Positions 20,172-53,291 of a DNA stretch of 64,000 bases are shown in pieces. Every line of letters starts with the position of its first letter. Position 1 is the first letter of the stretch. The translations under genes and the position numbers were made by a program. Source of the DNA: Apostichopus japonicus (taxonomy: Eukaryota > Echinodermata > Holothuroidea > Aspidochirotida > Stichopodidae); NCBI RefSeq assembly GCF_037975245.1, contig NC_092563.1, positions 8,937,001-9,001,000 on the forward strand, given 5' to 3'. Below the pieces are notes generated by a model. That model made no database searches, was not told where the DNA came from, and was given only the letters and a program-made list of their open reading frames with translations.

Positions 20172-23100
20172 TTAAAGTGATTTACATGACCTACCAGACT
20201 CCCACTATTTGTAGATATGTTCAAGAGATATTAATATCAGGATATCAATTACAGCTAGGAGGGAGAAGGCAAAACATGTGCACCTCCAAGTTACAGACAA
20301 GTGTGCTAAAGGAGGAAATTAATATGTGTTTGTGTGAGCCACTGTGCGTGAGGTATGGGATTGGGTGGACCCACTTCTTAAATTGGAGAGAAGGCTTGAT
20401 ATTTATTAGGTGCCTGTCCTCAGTTCTTGCTTTATCAATCATAACATAAGTTCAATATTCAAAAGTGCTTGTATAATGGCATTTATGTATATGATGAATA
20501 TGTTCTGTCATTTGCATTGAATGTCTGGTTCTTGCATGTAATATTGATACAACTAGTAATATGTTAGATTGTATTAAGTTATGTTAAGGAATAATAGGAT
20601 GAGGCAGGAGTTGTTTAGTAAGGAAACACCTGGTAATGATGTTGGCTCTGATAGTCAGAGTAGGACAAGCCTGATCGAGCAAAATAATTTTTTAATCAAA
20701 TAACTGTTATTATTTTTGTTTTCATTTTTTGTAATAATTGTAAGGGTAGAGGCAGACATGCCAAATATTCAAAATGGAAGCTTTAGTACTTACTTATTTA
20801 GAAAAATACTGGGAGGCTGCTCCAGATCTGGCAAACCCATCCTTCCGGGATGAGACATTAGCTTAGAAAAAGGAAAAAATTCTTCCCGGTTGGCTGGGCT
20901 GTTCCCCGGAAGAGAACTGTTCTGCCAGAGTTTGACTCACAAGTCCTCTAGCCATCGGGTGCCTAAACAATGTTGGCTCTATAACCTTCTACAATAATTA
21001 TATTTAGGTCAACTGATAAAACTGAATCTTTTGATTGGTTGTATAGAACTCAAACAGTGACTGGTCAGCCAATGAAGATGGCATTATGCATGTTATTAAT
21101 AGTACCAGACAGCAGTGAATACAATGTTAGCCTGCATCCAGGAATTAGTCATAATCAGTGGCCCATTTCAAACAAGGTCAAGGTATGAGAACTGACCATA
21201 AAGTCTTCTAGTTCTGCATTGTAGTTTCATGTCTTGGATAATGTAAATAGTGCCTTGGAATGGATCCTTGTACCATGGTGCCTTGCTCTCTGTACAGTAA
21301 CTACTGTTGTGTTGGTGCTAATTGCCTGGCAGCTGAATTAAATAGTGATGTAATGCCCAATATTCATCTAACACAACTTGTCTATACCGGTCACAGTATA
21401 AAGAACACAACATTCACTGTTCATGTTGCAGTGAGAAACACTGGTTCAAAGTGATCAGTATTCACATTTTGTAGGATATAGATACTTTGAAGCAATGGTG
21501 AATGACATGGTAGTCCTTTGGAAGAAATCTGAAGAAAGCTATTATGAATAACTTACCCTGAACATGTAAATACAGTAATCTTCTGGTCACTCAGTCATTT
21601 CCCTGTACTCAATTTGCCTCCCAATGTTGTCTAATGCTTGAAATACCAAACAACTAAGTTCCTAGGATAGAACAGTATGCCAATGATTTTGCAATATCAT
21701 TAAAGCTGCTGCAAGACCCTTAATTTACAGAGAGTAATAGAAGAGGTGGAGTATTAATAGGTATACTAATGGTGCTCTATCATGTGACCAACGGCTATTA
21801 AGCTAGGCTATAGTGAGAGCGCGAGATGTATGCATGCCTTTTAACACAAGGTAATAAAGCATAGAGGTCGTATCTGTATGGCACCATATTTGAGTGGGAG
21901 ATTACTACCGATACAAAACAATTTGTCTTGTACATGGCTGTTTCAGCCGCAACACGATTTAAAAATAAGACACTGTGGCTTGAGAGAACTGAAAAAAAAA
22001 AATGAGATTTTGTGAATATGAACTTTGTGGGCCAGGTTGGAGAGAAACATGCCTGATAGGAATGGAGCATGTTTTAAGAGCTTGCTATCATATGGCATCA
22101 ACTTATATACTGGGTCACTGTAAGGTCAACCTGATAAGTATGGACATGTGTGTATGTTATTCATTCAGCAGATTACAAAGACTGAGGTGCCTGCTTCTTA
22201 CTGGTCAGCCTTACTGGTCATGCCTTACTGGTCATGCCTTTGTCTTCTTCTTTGTGAGGGTGGGACTCTTTTATTTCCACCCAGTTCCTGAATGATCCAA
22301 ACACTGTCTTCCCAGACTGCTGGGTGAATAGCCTGCACCTTATCTTTATGTGTTTATTGCAATATATCTATTTGTGTATTTGAAGAGTAATCTATTTTAT
22401 CAATTTTTGATGGTCAAGATAATAAACTTATTTGCTTCTTTGTAACTTACCTGTAGCATGTGGTTATTCAGTGTGTAAGGGTAGCCTTCACAACTGACAA
22501 CATCAAGACCATTGTGTCTTTGATATATGAGCAGTCTCCCCAAAGTGGTTATTATTTGAGCTTATCACAAGAGGACATCCACAAGGTATCCGGTTTGGGA
22601 TTTTACAGTTTCTGAGCTTTGAAGTAAAAGTTGCTCTGATCACAGTGTCCAGGTTTGGGTCCTAGCATATCGAAGGTCAAGATTATCAAATGTGAAATTG
22701 TATCTGAATGAATATCCATTTGTGAGTTTATTGCCTTTATCGATCCTTGTGTCCAGAACACTATGGATACAGTAGCTGGGCTGCTCCAACTAACACTTAG
22801 TGCAGGATTAACACACTCATGTTTTTTGTGTTGTATATAATCCTTACAATGTTGGGTTGCTTCATGTGGGTATTTTGTACTTTATATTTCATTGTAATGT
22901 GTAAAGTAGTAAGATTAATGTGACAGTCTGTTCTGTACTTGAATAGCTTGTATATGGTTATCTATTCATACTAAATATGTCTTTATAATGTTGATAACAT
23001 TTATCATTCCTGCTAAGAAACAGAGAAGAACATTAAAAACAGTGTCAGATCATTGTGATAATCATGTGTACTCAATCATTTGTGACATCAAATTTGTAAA

Positions 23101-23430
23101 CCATCCCCCCCCCCTCCCCTCCCTCCCCCAACCACCACTGCTCCATGCCAGTCAGTAACAAGAGATCCCAGTACAGACATGCTGGTGCTTCAAATTATAT
23201 TGTTTGGAAATTTGTTATAAAGTCAGAACGATCTTTCTTTTATTGTGGTTGAGATTTGAGGGAAAGTGCCATTATACTCATTGTATCACCACTTTTAAAT
23301 AATGAATCAGACATGACACAACTATAACATAACCTATGCCCCTCACAGTGTTATGCCCCTCACAGTGTTATGCCCCTCACAGTGTTATGCAAAGTGAACA
23401 CAAAGGTACTGTCAAGATATGTTTAATATG
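20172..23430. other. Intergenic, no gene recognised
   Basis: Lies between the convergent PDCD6 and NIDO-lectin genes. Only short open frames without family motifs. It contains a C-run at 23104 and may include 3' UTR sequence of PDCD6. Confidence 0.55.
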
Positions 23431-23790
23431 AACTTTATTCCTGTGATTGGTTAATAGTAAAGTTAATTCCACTGTAGGAATCTCCTGTGATTGGTTGATA
23501 GTAAAGTTTGTTCCACTGTGTAGGAAGCTCTTATTGGTTAATAGTAAAGTTTCTTCCACTGTGTAGCAAACACCTCTTACTGGTTAATAGTCAGTTTCTT
23601 TCACTGTGTAGGAATCACCTCTTATTGATTAATAGTAAAGTTTCTTTTACTGCGTAGGAATCTCCTGTGATAGGTTAATAGTCAAGTTTCTTCCACTGTA
23701 GCAATCACCTCTTACTGGTTAATAGTAAAGTTTTTTTTCACTGTGTAGGAATCTCCTCATATTGGTTAATAATAAAGTTTATTCCACTGC
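23430..23790. repeat. ~45-bp minisatellite
   Basis: About eight units with GATTGGTTAATAGTAAAGTT, TTCCACTGTGTAGGAATC and CTC. It lies in the intergenic stretch between the two convergent genes. A small 18-bp triplication of TATGCCCCTCACAGTGT precedes it at 23335-23390. Confidence 0.9.
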
Positions 23791-23849
23791 AACAATATCC
23801 TCTTATTACAATCACTAATGTTTATGCTATCGACTTGAAACTATTTAAG

Positions 23850-24370
23850 CTTTTGAGATCGCTTCTTACCAATCAAATAAATAGATCAATAAAATGTAAA
23901 CAGAAGGTGTACGAAACCTAGCCACACAAAAAAGAGAAAAGAGAAAACAAAATAACAATCAGCTATAAGACAACCTTCTGACAGTGGCTGGGAAATATTT
24001 ATTGTTAAATTCAAAGTTTATTAGATAAATTCTATTATGACAAATTATTAATAAATAAAAAGAATAACAATATTTTGAAAATAGTCCATGCTGCTGGACC
24101 TCTACAATCATTAATCATATGAAATGTGCTACGTCATGAGTGACAGAGACATGAACCTACTTGAGCATGATCCACAAACAAAACCCATTAGAACTAACAG
24201 TGAGGAATAGCTTTGAGATCAACATGATCGCTTCTTACCAAACAAATAAATAGATAAATAAATTGTAAAAAAGAAGGTGTACTAAACCTAGCCGCCAAAA
24301 AAACCCAAGGAGAAAAGTTAATAAGTATCGGCAATGAGACAACTTTACTGACAGTGGCTGGGAAAGGCAG
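23850..24370. repeat. Direct repeat pair ~370 bp apart
   Basis: GATCGCTTCTTACCAA..CAAATAAATAGAT at 23860 and again at 24227, each continuing about 140 bp to GACAGTGGCTGGGAAA. Non-coding. Confidence 0.8.
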
Positions 24371-24399
24371 TGAACATCTCAAACTGGTCAGGCCAGGAA

Positions 24400-24920
24400 A
24401 GAACAGAGCCAATATTCTGTTAACAATTATATAGCAGTGACAGCTCCGGATTACTGGTCAGGCCAGGCCCAGTTAAGTGAGAGCCAATGTTCTGTTAAAA
24501 TAATATAGCAGTGAACAGCTCTGGATTACTGGTCAGGTCAGGCTCAGTTAAGTGAGAGCCAATTTTCTCTTAACAATAATATAGCATTGGACAGCTCTGG
24601 ATTACTGGTCAGGTCAGGCCCAGTTAAGTGAGAGCCAATGTTCTGTTAACAGTAATATAGCATTGGACAGCTCTGGATTACTGGTCAGGTCAGGCCCAGT
24701 TAAGTGAGAGCCAATGGTCTGTTAACAATACTATAGCAGTGAACAGCTATGTATTACTGGTCAGGTCAGGCTCAGTTAAGTGAGAGCCAATGTTCTGTTA
24801 ACAATAATATAGCAGTGAACAGCTCTGGATTACTGGTCAGGCCCAGTTAACTGAGATCCAATGTTCTGTTAACAATAATATAGCAGTGAACAACACTGGA
24901 TTTCTGGTCAGGTCAGGTCA
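24400..24920. repeat. ~76-bp minisatellite
   Basis: About seven units with CAGTTAAGTGAGAGCCAATG, TTCTGTTAACAATAATATAG, CAGCTCTGGATTACTGGTCAGG. It lies 350 bp from the NIDO-lectin stop codon, possibly in the 3' UTR. Confidence 0.9.
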
Positions 24921-25271
24921 CTAAAACAGAGATACCCTGAAAGATTTGACTGACAAAGTATACTTAAGATACTTTTTAGAGTACTATAACTTACATGGGT
25001 GCTTCCAATATGTTTTCCGCTAAAGACTAGACGATAATATAACTTTCTCAGCTTTCATACTCTTCGTAATTTTAATGTATCATCTCAGTGCATTCCCGGT
25101 GAGCTGATCAAACCCTTTGCCCTCCTTCTGAAATGGTATCTACTAGTAGAATCATCTCACTTATAGCTATTTTCTTGGTCTGATGCATCATGAAAGTGAT
25201 TGGTTCTCGTGCTAACGGCTGATATCTGATATATTGATAATTTAGTTTAGAATTTACTAATGATCTTCTGA

Positions 25272-46760
<21,489 letters not shown>

Positions 46761-46817
46761 CTGGAAAAAATAACAACACTGGATGACATTAAATATCCTA
46801 TACAGACCGCACTTTAA

Positions 46818-47177
46818 AGGCATCGAAGACTCGCCCCAAACCGCGTGCCGCGCTCTGAAAAAGTTAACTTTCCGTTGCTTGCAAGTGAAGTTTTTCGCTT
46901 GTCGCTACAAAATGCAGACAGTAATGAAATGTGATACTTTGTTATCTTAAGCTGGACCTGAGATGTCCATCGCTGCATCGTTTATACACTGTGCTGTGGG
47001 TATTGACTGCAGCTGTATGTACTGACTGTACACTAGTGTCTAATCACCAACGGTAGCAAGCTGTGTGTGTATTTTCTGGGATCGATGGTGGTGTCTCACA
47101 CTTCTGTTACACCTCATTCGAAATTAGGTCAGATTACCGGCATTAGACGTTCCTTTTTGCGCGAGTCTTCACACCCT
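46818..47177. mobile_element. TTAA-type MITE, copy 2
   Basis: Same family and orientation as 19805-20171, with ends AGGCATCGAAGACTCG and CGAGTCTTCACACCCT and flanking TTAA (46814-46817, 47178-47181). It is only about 55 bp upstream of the NIDO exon acceptor at 46761. Confidence 0.88.
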
Positions 47178-47622
47178 TTAAGAGAACTCTCTTGTCCCTC
47201 CTATACTCTGAACATATAACATTACAATTTACGAATTCGTTTGTACCGGTTTGCGGTTGATAATTCTCGAAGGAAAGAAGTCAAACAAAATCTACCTCAA
47301 CAGCATTCAACTCTCCCCCACTCCACCCAGTCGGTCCCTTCTCGTAAAATTAATAAAAGTAAATGATTGAGACATAACATAATTAGCGTATTCACAAAGT
47401 ACGCCTTCGTTTTCTCGCTTTATGGGTACCCCCTCCCCCCCCCCCATATCACCCCATATTTACGGTAACACCATATCAATATTAACTGCATGGCTATAGG
47501 CTGTATTTTTTTAATGCGCTAGCCTAATTATCGTCCTCGTAGATATCACAGGTGTTCTAGTTTCCCTTGTAAAACACAAATCGGAAATTCACCGTTGACC
47601 TCGCATGAGTTCCGTCTATAGA

Positions 47623-47768
<146 letters not shown>

Positions 47769-47821
47769 CACGCCTACAGTGAAATTACGATCTTCCTTAC
47801 CGGTTTCGAACCTCTGGACAT

Positions 47822-47947
47822 ACAATCAGCGTCCATAGCCTAGTGGTTAGGGTGTCCGCGTACAGAGCGGGAGGCCTGTGGTTCGAATCCCGGTGGAAAC
47901 TGAAAGTTTTTTCACTGTTCTTGATTTTCCAACTCATTACGATTTTC

Positions 47948-47960
<13 letters not shown>
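47822..47960 (+). mobile_element. tRNA-derived SINE
   Basis: The head folds like a tRNA: box A-like TAGCCTAGTGGTTAGG at 47836 and a perfect box B GGTTCGAATCC at 47880-47890. A short unrelated body (AAAGTTTTTTCACTGTTC) follows, then a (TA)n tail. The acceptor stem is poor, so it is a SINE rather than a working tRNA gene. Confidence 0.8.
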
Positions 47961-47981
<21 letters not shown>

Positions 47982-49249
47982 AAGTAGAAAAGTACGATTA
48001 TTGAGCTAAATGTTGCTCCTCTTTCACAGCTGTTCTGCTCGGAAGTATAACATCATATTAATATTCCTTATGATAAAAGGAAAATTCAAAACATTTTGAG
48101 CCATTCGTTTGTAATTTGATCAATCGCATGCTAATTGCACATTAACCTTGCTGGATATTGTAAGCCCATCTCTCTTAACAAATCACTGATTATAACTGAT
48201 AATAATTTTACTTAGATCGCGGTTACTCAAGGGCTTATATAATTCAACACGTATAGTGGTCAACAGCCAGGCCAGTTTCCCGCTTCAGTTTTATTCATAC
48301 AAAGGTCTTTCGCCAACACTTTTCGAGGGTTCACTTCTCAGGGCATATAGCTAACTTTTCGCTACATAGTTATCCATGTATAGAATCTATAGCCAATGTT
48401 CTAGGCCTTATGGCAAGCAGTTTCAACATTTACCTCCCATTCCTACTTAAAACATCCTACTGCCTGTATTTGTTATAAAATAACTTGACAACATCATAAT
48501 AATAGGTGCGACTTGTCAGAACTTGTCAGAACTGAGACAAATTAATGTCTTCCTGTATAGCCTGGCAACAGTGACTGGGAGTCATCCGGTATTTTCCCGG
48601 TATAGAGGTGGGAGTGATGGTCGAGAAAATTCATATTAATGTCCTCTCTTCACTTCCTTCTCGATCATGTTATGTGTTACGGTTTACGTACATTTAACAT
48701 ACAGCATTCCTCAATGATCCATGTTTGGTGGAAACAAGTTACGCTTAATTACACAGACCAGGTTATACAGGAGCAATTCAAAGGTATTGTGAGGTGTTGT
48801 GTTTATTAGAAGTTTATAGTGTTTTACTTGTGGTTGAGACATCCATAAAAAAAATACTTTAAAGTGACCGGCAGTGTATGGGATCAAAGTATGTTATTAA
48901 ATATTAGCCCCTTTTGGGGAGTTTAAATTGATTTCGTGTTTAATATTGTCTCACGCCATGATATTGACTCGATCCTCCATTAGAGCCCCTGTCATACATT
49001 TACTTCAAACGATATGATGATTATACTTATTAACATTCGGTCACTGGGGTAAATTTCATATTTGGTGTGTAGGTTCCCCTTAGGTAGAACTGGTTCGGGA
49101 ATGTTGTTGGTACTGGTCAAATGTCATAGTCAGCACGGTTCAAAGTCTGAAAAACATGGTTCACACAATATTTCAAGAAGTAGAAGTTGCAGGAAGTTCA
49201 ACTTAGTGTATAACTTTCCGTCGGTGAGTAGACGATCTGCAGTGTTTGT

Positions 49250-49900
49250 CATGAACGTCAAAGGTCATTTGAGGTCATTTGAGATCAACAGAAGGCGAAT
49301 AGTGAGAAAATCTTGTAAACATGATATCTCAAGGAAGGTAGCCTGTGCAATTCTTATATTTGGAATGTGGATTCCCTGTAATATAGTTCGAACCCTATTG
49401 GTTGTTGTGGAGGTCAAATGCCATTTGGGTCAGCAGATGGCAAAATGTGAATATATCAAAAGTGTTATATCCCAAGAACCAGAAATAAAGGAGCTAATAT
49501 AGGAATGGTATGATATCCTTGTGTGGTGTATAGTTTGCACATAATTTTGTGTAGGTCAGAGTTCACTTAAGGTCACCAGGTGTCAATACTTGAACACTGT
49601 GTTAATACGTTTCCAGAGAGAAAATTGCAGTAGCTGGTATATGTATAGCTACGGCTTCTGTATAATGAGTACACGAACCCTATTGTTTTGGTGGAGGCTA
49701 CAGATTCTTTTGGGTTCAGCAGAGGTTACACTCTCGAAATTATAAACATGACATCATAAACATGACATCATCAGATATCAGATATCATATAGGCATATGA
49801 CTTTCCTATAATGAGTACAAGAGTCCAGTAATTCTTTGTGAGGCTCAAAGGTCATTTCAGCTTAGTAAGAGGGAAAGTGTAAAAACATTGAAAGCACTGT
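49250..49900. repeat. Dispersed GGTCAAAGGTCA-type family copy
   Basis: Carries CGTCAAAGGTCATTTGAGGT, CTTGTAAACATGATATCTCA, GGAGGTCAAATGCCATTTGG and CTCAAAGGTCATTTCAG. Open frames here are not conserved with other copies and are taken as chance. Confidence 0.7.
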
Positions 49901-50160
49901 AGCTGGATAATTCTGTTTTCAAGTTGAGACTTCTAATTTGCTTCAAGGCAATGGTTGTATAAAGGGAGTGAAGACTCGCGCACAAAGAAACGTCTAATGC
50001 CGGTAGTCTGACGTAGTTTCGAATGAGGTGTAACAGAAGTGTTAGCCACCACCATCGATCCCAGAAAATACAAACACAGCATGCTTACCGCCGGTAATTA
50101 GACACTAGTGTACAGTCAATACATACAGCTGCGGTCAATACCCATAACAAAGTGTACATA

Positions 50161-51042
50161 GTTCGCAGGCGTAGAGGCGCACGAGCCGGTATTCAGGAGA
50201 GGTTAAAGCATACAAAGGCATCAAATTTCAGCTTTCCTTATGGTTTTTCGTCAAATATTAACAGTCTTCAGGGGAAATTTATACATCTAGAACAGACAGT
50301 TGGAAATATGCCGAACCTATGTTTTATTGCCTTGCAAGAAACGAAACTTCAAACAGTTGGAAACAAATGGGAAGGTGAGAATGTTCAACACCAAGTCGCT
50401 GACGAGGCTCTTCAATTGCAGAATTTCCACATGTTCCGCCAAGATCGCGGATTCACGGCTAATGGCGGTGGTTTGATGACCTACATATCGAAAGAATGGT
50501 CTATCAATACTCCCAAAGTGTGTTTCACCTTGTCAACACCAGACATTGAGTTACTTACTGTGAGAGCTCGTCCTCGGTTTCTGCCCAGTGACATATCAAA
50601 CATGACTATCGTAAATGTGTATACTCGCCCTTCAGCAAACTTCACGGTTTCGAACGCAGCGTTGAAAAATGCTTTAACATCAATTTTAATGGAGAATCCG
50701 CGTTCATATATCATTATTGTTGGGGATCTCAACAGGGACCGTTTACCATTCCTCGAAACAATGGGCTACAACAACCTCGTAAATTTTGTCACCTTCCCAA
50801 GATCTAACACCATTTTGGATGCTGTGTATGTTAAAGGTTGGAGTTACTTCACTGCCAAGAAAATGCATCCTATAGCTACATCAGATCATTTCAGTGTTCT
50901 AATTATGCCACGATACACAGAACGTTATCGAGAAGTTCAAAAGATACCAAGACCAAAGGAAAGAGACACCAGGAAGAGTAACGTTGACAATTTACGAGTG
51001 ATGTTGGATTCAACAGATTGGAGGGTTTTTACAGATACGTAA
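50161..51042 (+). pseudogene. LINE endonuclease region, frameshifted from RT
   Basis: A basic start (RRRRGARAG) precedes an exonuclease/endonuclease/phosphatase-type fold: NSLQGKFIHLEQ, FIALQETKL (catalytic Glu), GGGLMTYISKEW, IVNVYTRPSANF, IIIVGDLNRDR (catalytic Asp/Asn) and ATSDHFSVL (catalytic Asp-His). This enzyme nicks target DNA to prime reverse transcription. No genuine ATG is present because the element is truncated. A frameshift near 51035-51042 introduces TAA; the +1 frame continues as KEVSSYINFTTDICIPYRTM straight into the RT frame, so the two were one protein. The segment usually carrying an N-K-P-W motif looks deleted. Confidence 0.85.
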
Positions 51043-51097
51043 AGAAGTATCATCTTACATCAATTTTACAACTGATATCTGCATTCCTTATAGGACA

Positions 51098-52912
51098 ATG
51101 TCACACTCAGAAGTTATGAAAAGATTGCCAGCCGATGATAAGATCAAGCAGTTGGAGAAAGAGAAAAAGGAAGCAATTGATGATGGTGACACTACTCTAC
51201 GGAACAGGTTACAGAGGCAAATAAACAAACATGTGTTCAAGAGGAGGAATGAATACTTTCAAAAGGTAACAACAGACAAACAGTCTCTGTGGGATCTACT
51301 CAAATCAATACGGAAACCAGATGAACAGCAAAGAAACTTGGTAACTGATGAGTTTGGCCAAAAATTAAGTCAACACTTCGGACGTTTTAATGATGCTTCG
51401 AGCAAAGATATTTCACTTATACTACCAGACCTATCAACTGCTGTACCACCAGTAATACTAAAGAAAGATGTAAAAAGACAATTTGGACTTGTTAAGATAG
51501 GAATTGCGTCTGGTTTTGATCAAATTCCCTGGTGGGTGTACAAGTATTGCTCTGAAGAATTAGCTGGCATATTCACTAATTTATATAATGTAAGTTTAAA
51601 TGAGAATTCAATTCCGTCCCTATGGAAGCATGCTAAAACATCACCTGTGCCTAAAATCTCTATTCCAACATCTGTAAACGATTTTAGACCAATTGACATG
51701 TCCAGCATTGGTTTTAATTGTATGCAAAAATTATTATTTCCATACTTGACGCAGGCCATCGTATCACACGGTGATAAAAATCAGTTTGCCTACAAAAAAG
51801 GCGTGTCCTGCACAGATGCTATACTCAAGCTCGTACATTGTGTTGTTTCTGGTTTAAATCAGAGTGACACAACAGTCACTAAAGTTTTATTCTTAGATTT
51901 TTCAAGTGCTTTTAATACGGTTTTACCAAATCGGTTAATCCAAAGTTTGTGTAGTTTTATCAATGAGCCTTGGCTTATACATTGGTTGGCTAATTTTTTA
52001 CAAGGATGGTCTCGACAAGTCAAGCTACAGAAAGGTTATTCAGAGGAATCAAATATTACAGTGGGAGTCCCCCAGGGAGGTCCTCTATCTGCGTTAATTT
52101 TTACAATATACACAGATGATATACGTTCTTCAATGGGGTGTGATGTAATTAAGTACGCTGATGATACAGCCATATCCTGTAACATTTCAAAGCGGACACA
52201 CCTTGAAAATCAAAATGACTATAAATACTGTATTGATAATATGGTCAATTTGTGTGAGCAGAAGAACCTCTTACTTAATCCAAAGAAATCTAAAGAAATA
52301 ATTTTTGAAAACATTAACATTAAACATCAAGGTCTCATTCAGACCAGGGATCAGAAAACTTATGTTCAAGGCTCCATTGTTGAGCGGGTGTCTCATACTA
52401 TGTACTTAGGAGTTGATATTGACGCCAAGTTAACCTTTACTAAACATATATCTAAATCGATGTCTAAGGTGTATTATATTGTATCAACGTTGGCATATAT
52501 TACTCCTTATTTTCATTCTAATGTAAGAGATATGGTTTTCAGCTCATCAATTCTGCCAGTGATTGTGTATGCAGTTCCTGTCTGGTATCACTTTCTACTT
52601 GAAAAGGACAAGAAAAGAATTAGAAGTTTCTTGAAATACTGCTCCAAAATATTTAATCTCGACTATGAAAGCCTTGTTGGTAAAGTAAACACTGCTGCTG
52701 AAAATGAATTCATAAGACTAGCTAAGAATATGCATAGTTCTAAAGATCACCCACTTCACTCCGAGTTGATCTCTCTGTGCAATAGAACCAGCAAGTACAA
52801 TCTACGTAATCCTACTATCTTGCCATCTTTTAAAATTATGCTTTTTAAGAACTCATTTATCTACAGAGCAGCCATCTATATTCAAAATGGGTTCTTAGAA
52901 TCTCTGTTATAA
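51098..52912 (+). CDS. LINE reverse transcriptase
   Basis: An uninterrupted 604-codon frame. Reverse transcriptase motifs appear in order: KIGIASGFDQIPWWVYK, the HAKTSPVPKI / NDFRPIDM block, QFAYKKGVSCTDA, VLFLDFSSAFNTVLP (motif A, Asp), GVPQGGPLSALIFTIYTDD (motif B), KYADDTAI (catalytic YADD) and LNPKKSKEI, then YLGVDIDAKLTFTKHI and the C-terminal thumb. The first ATG in this frame is only a convenient start: the sequence just upstream is in frame with the endonuclease region across one break. An intact RT this long implies a fairly recent insertion. Confidence 0.9.
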   Translation: MSHSEVMKRLPADDKIKQLEKEKKEAIDDGDTTLRNRLQRQINKHVFKRRNEYFQKVTTDKQSLWDLLKSIRKPDEQQRNLVTDEFGQKLSQHFGRFNDASSKDISLILPDLSTAVPPVILKKDVKRQFGLVKIGIASGFDQIPWWVYKYCSEELAGIFTNLYNVSLNENSIPSLWKHAKTSPVPKISIPTSVNDFRPIDMSSIGFNCMQKLLFPYLTQAIVSHGDKNQFAYKKGVSCTDAILKLVHCVVSGLNQSDTTVTKVLFLDFSSAFNTVLPNRLIQSLCSFINEPWLIHWLANFLQGWSRQVKLQKGYSEESNITVGVPQGGPLSALIFTIYTDDIRSSMGCDVIKYADDTAISCNISKRTHLENQNDYKYCIDNMVNLCEQKNLLLNPKKSKEIIFENINIKHQGLIQTRDQKTYVQGSIVERVSHTMYLGVDIDAKLTFTKHISKSMSKVYYIVSTLAYITPYFHSNVRDMVFSSSILPVIVYAVPVWYHFLLEKDKKRIRSFLKYCSKIFNLDYESLVGKVNTAAENEFIRLAKNMHSSKDHPLHSELISLCNRTSKYNLRNPTILPSFKIMLFKNSFIYRAAIYIQNGFLESLL

Positions 52913-53112
52913 TCCTTTTAATCTTTAATCTTTAAAACTTCTATTCCTCTATCTTATTTCTTGTTTTTGTTTCATGCTTTCATTTTTGTACATGTTTACG
53001 TCATTTATGTATCACTTTTTTATGTGTCCTATTTATAAATGTTATCATTTATACTGGAATAAAGAAATTGAAAATGAATTGAAATTGAAAATAGCAGCGA
53101 TGGACATCTCAG

Positions 53113-53137
53113 CAGGGAGTTGTTATGGAACTCCCTG
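53113..53137. repeat. 25-bp palindromic insertion with 7-bp duplication
   Basis: CAGGGAGTT, a 7-base loop, then AACTCCCTG, flanked by ATCTCAG on both sides (53106-53112, 53138-53144). It is absent from the other two MITE copies. It looks like a minimal transposon remnant with hAT-like CAGGG ends. Confidence 0.75.
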
Positions 53138-53291
53138 ATCTCAGGTCCAGATAAAAGATAACAAGGTATCACGTTTCATTGCTGTCTGAATTTTGTAGCG
53201 ACAAGAAGAAAACTTCACTTGCAAGCAACGGAAAGTTAACTTTTTTTCAGAGGGCGGCACGTGGTTTGGGGCGAGTCTTCAGTGCCTTTAA

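Larger units (their letters stand above)
50159..53091 (+). mobile_element. 5'-truncated non-LTR retrotransposon (EN-RT)
   Basis: Begins inside coding sequence (RRRRGARAGIQERLK), so the 5' end is truncated. It ends with a short 3' UTR and an A/T-rich tail of GAATTGAAATTGAAA-type repeats at about 53062-53090. It encodes an apurinic-type endonuclease and a reverse transcriptase in one frame, broken once. By motif style it is closest to Rex1/CR1-type LINEs. Confidence 0.88.
49963..53287. mobile_element. TTAA-type MITE, copy 3, split by a LINE
   Basis: Inverted relative to the other copies. The left part is 49963 to about 50158, starting AGGGAGTGAAGACTCG after ATAA (a mutated TTAA). The right part is about 53092-53287, ending CGAGTCTTCAGTGCCT before TTAA at 53288. 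The two parts together equal one MITE, lacking about ten bases at the junction, with the LINE between. A 25-bp palindromic insertion is also present at 53113-53137. Confidence 0.88.

Noticed and set aside
47822-47900. Functional tRNA gene
   Set aside because: Boxes A and B are good, but the acceptor stem does not pair and a SINE body and tail follow.
49062-49502. 146-codon + strand frame
   Set aside because: Overlaps the dispersed GGTCAAAGGTCA repeat; other copies of the repeat do not keep the frame.
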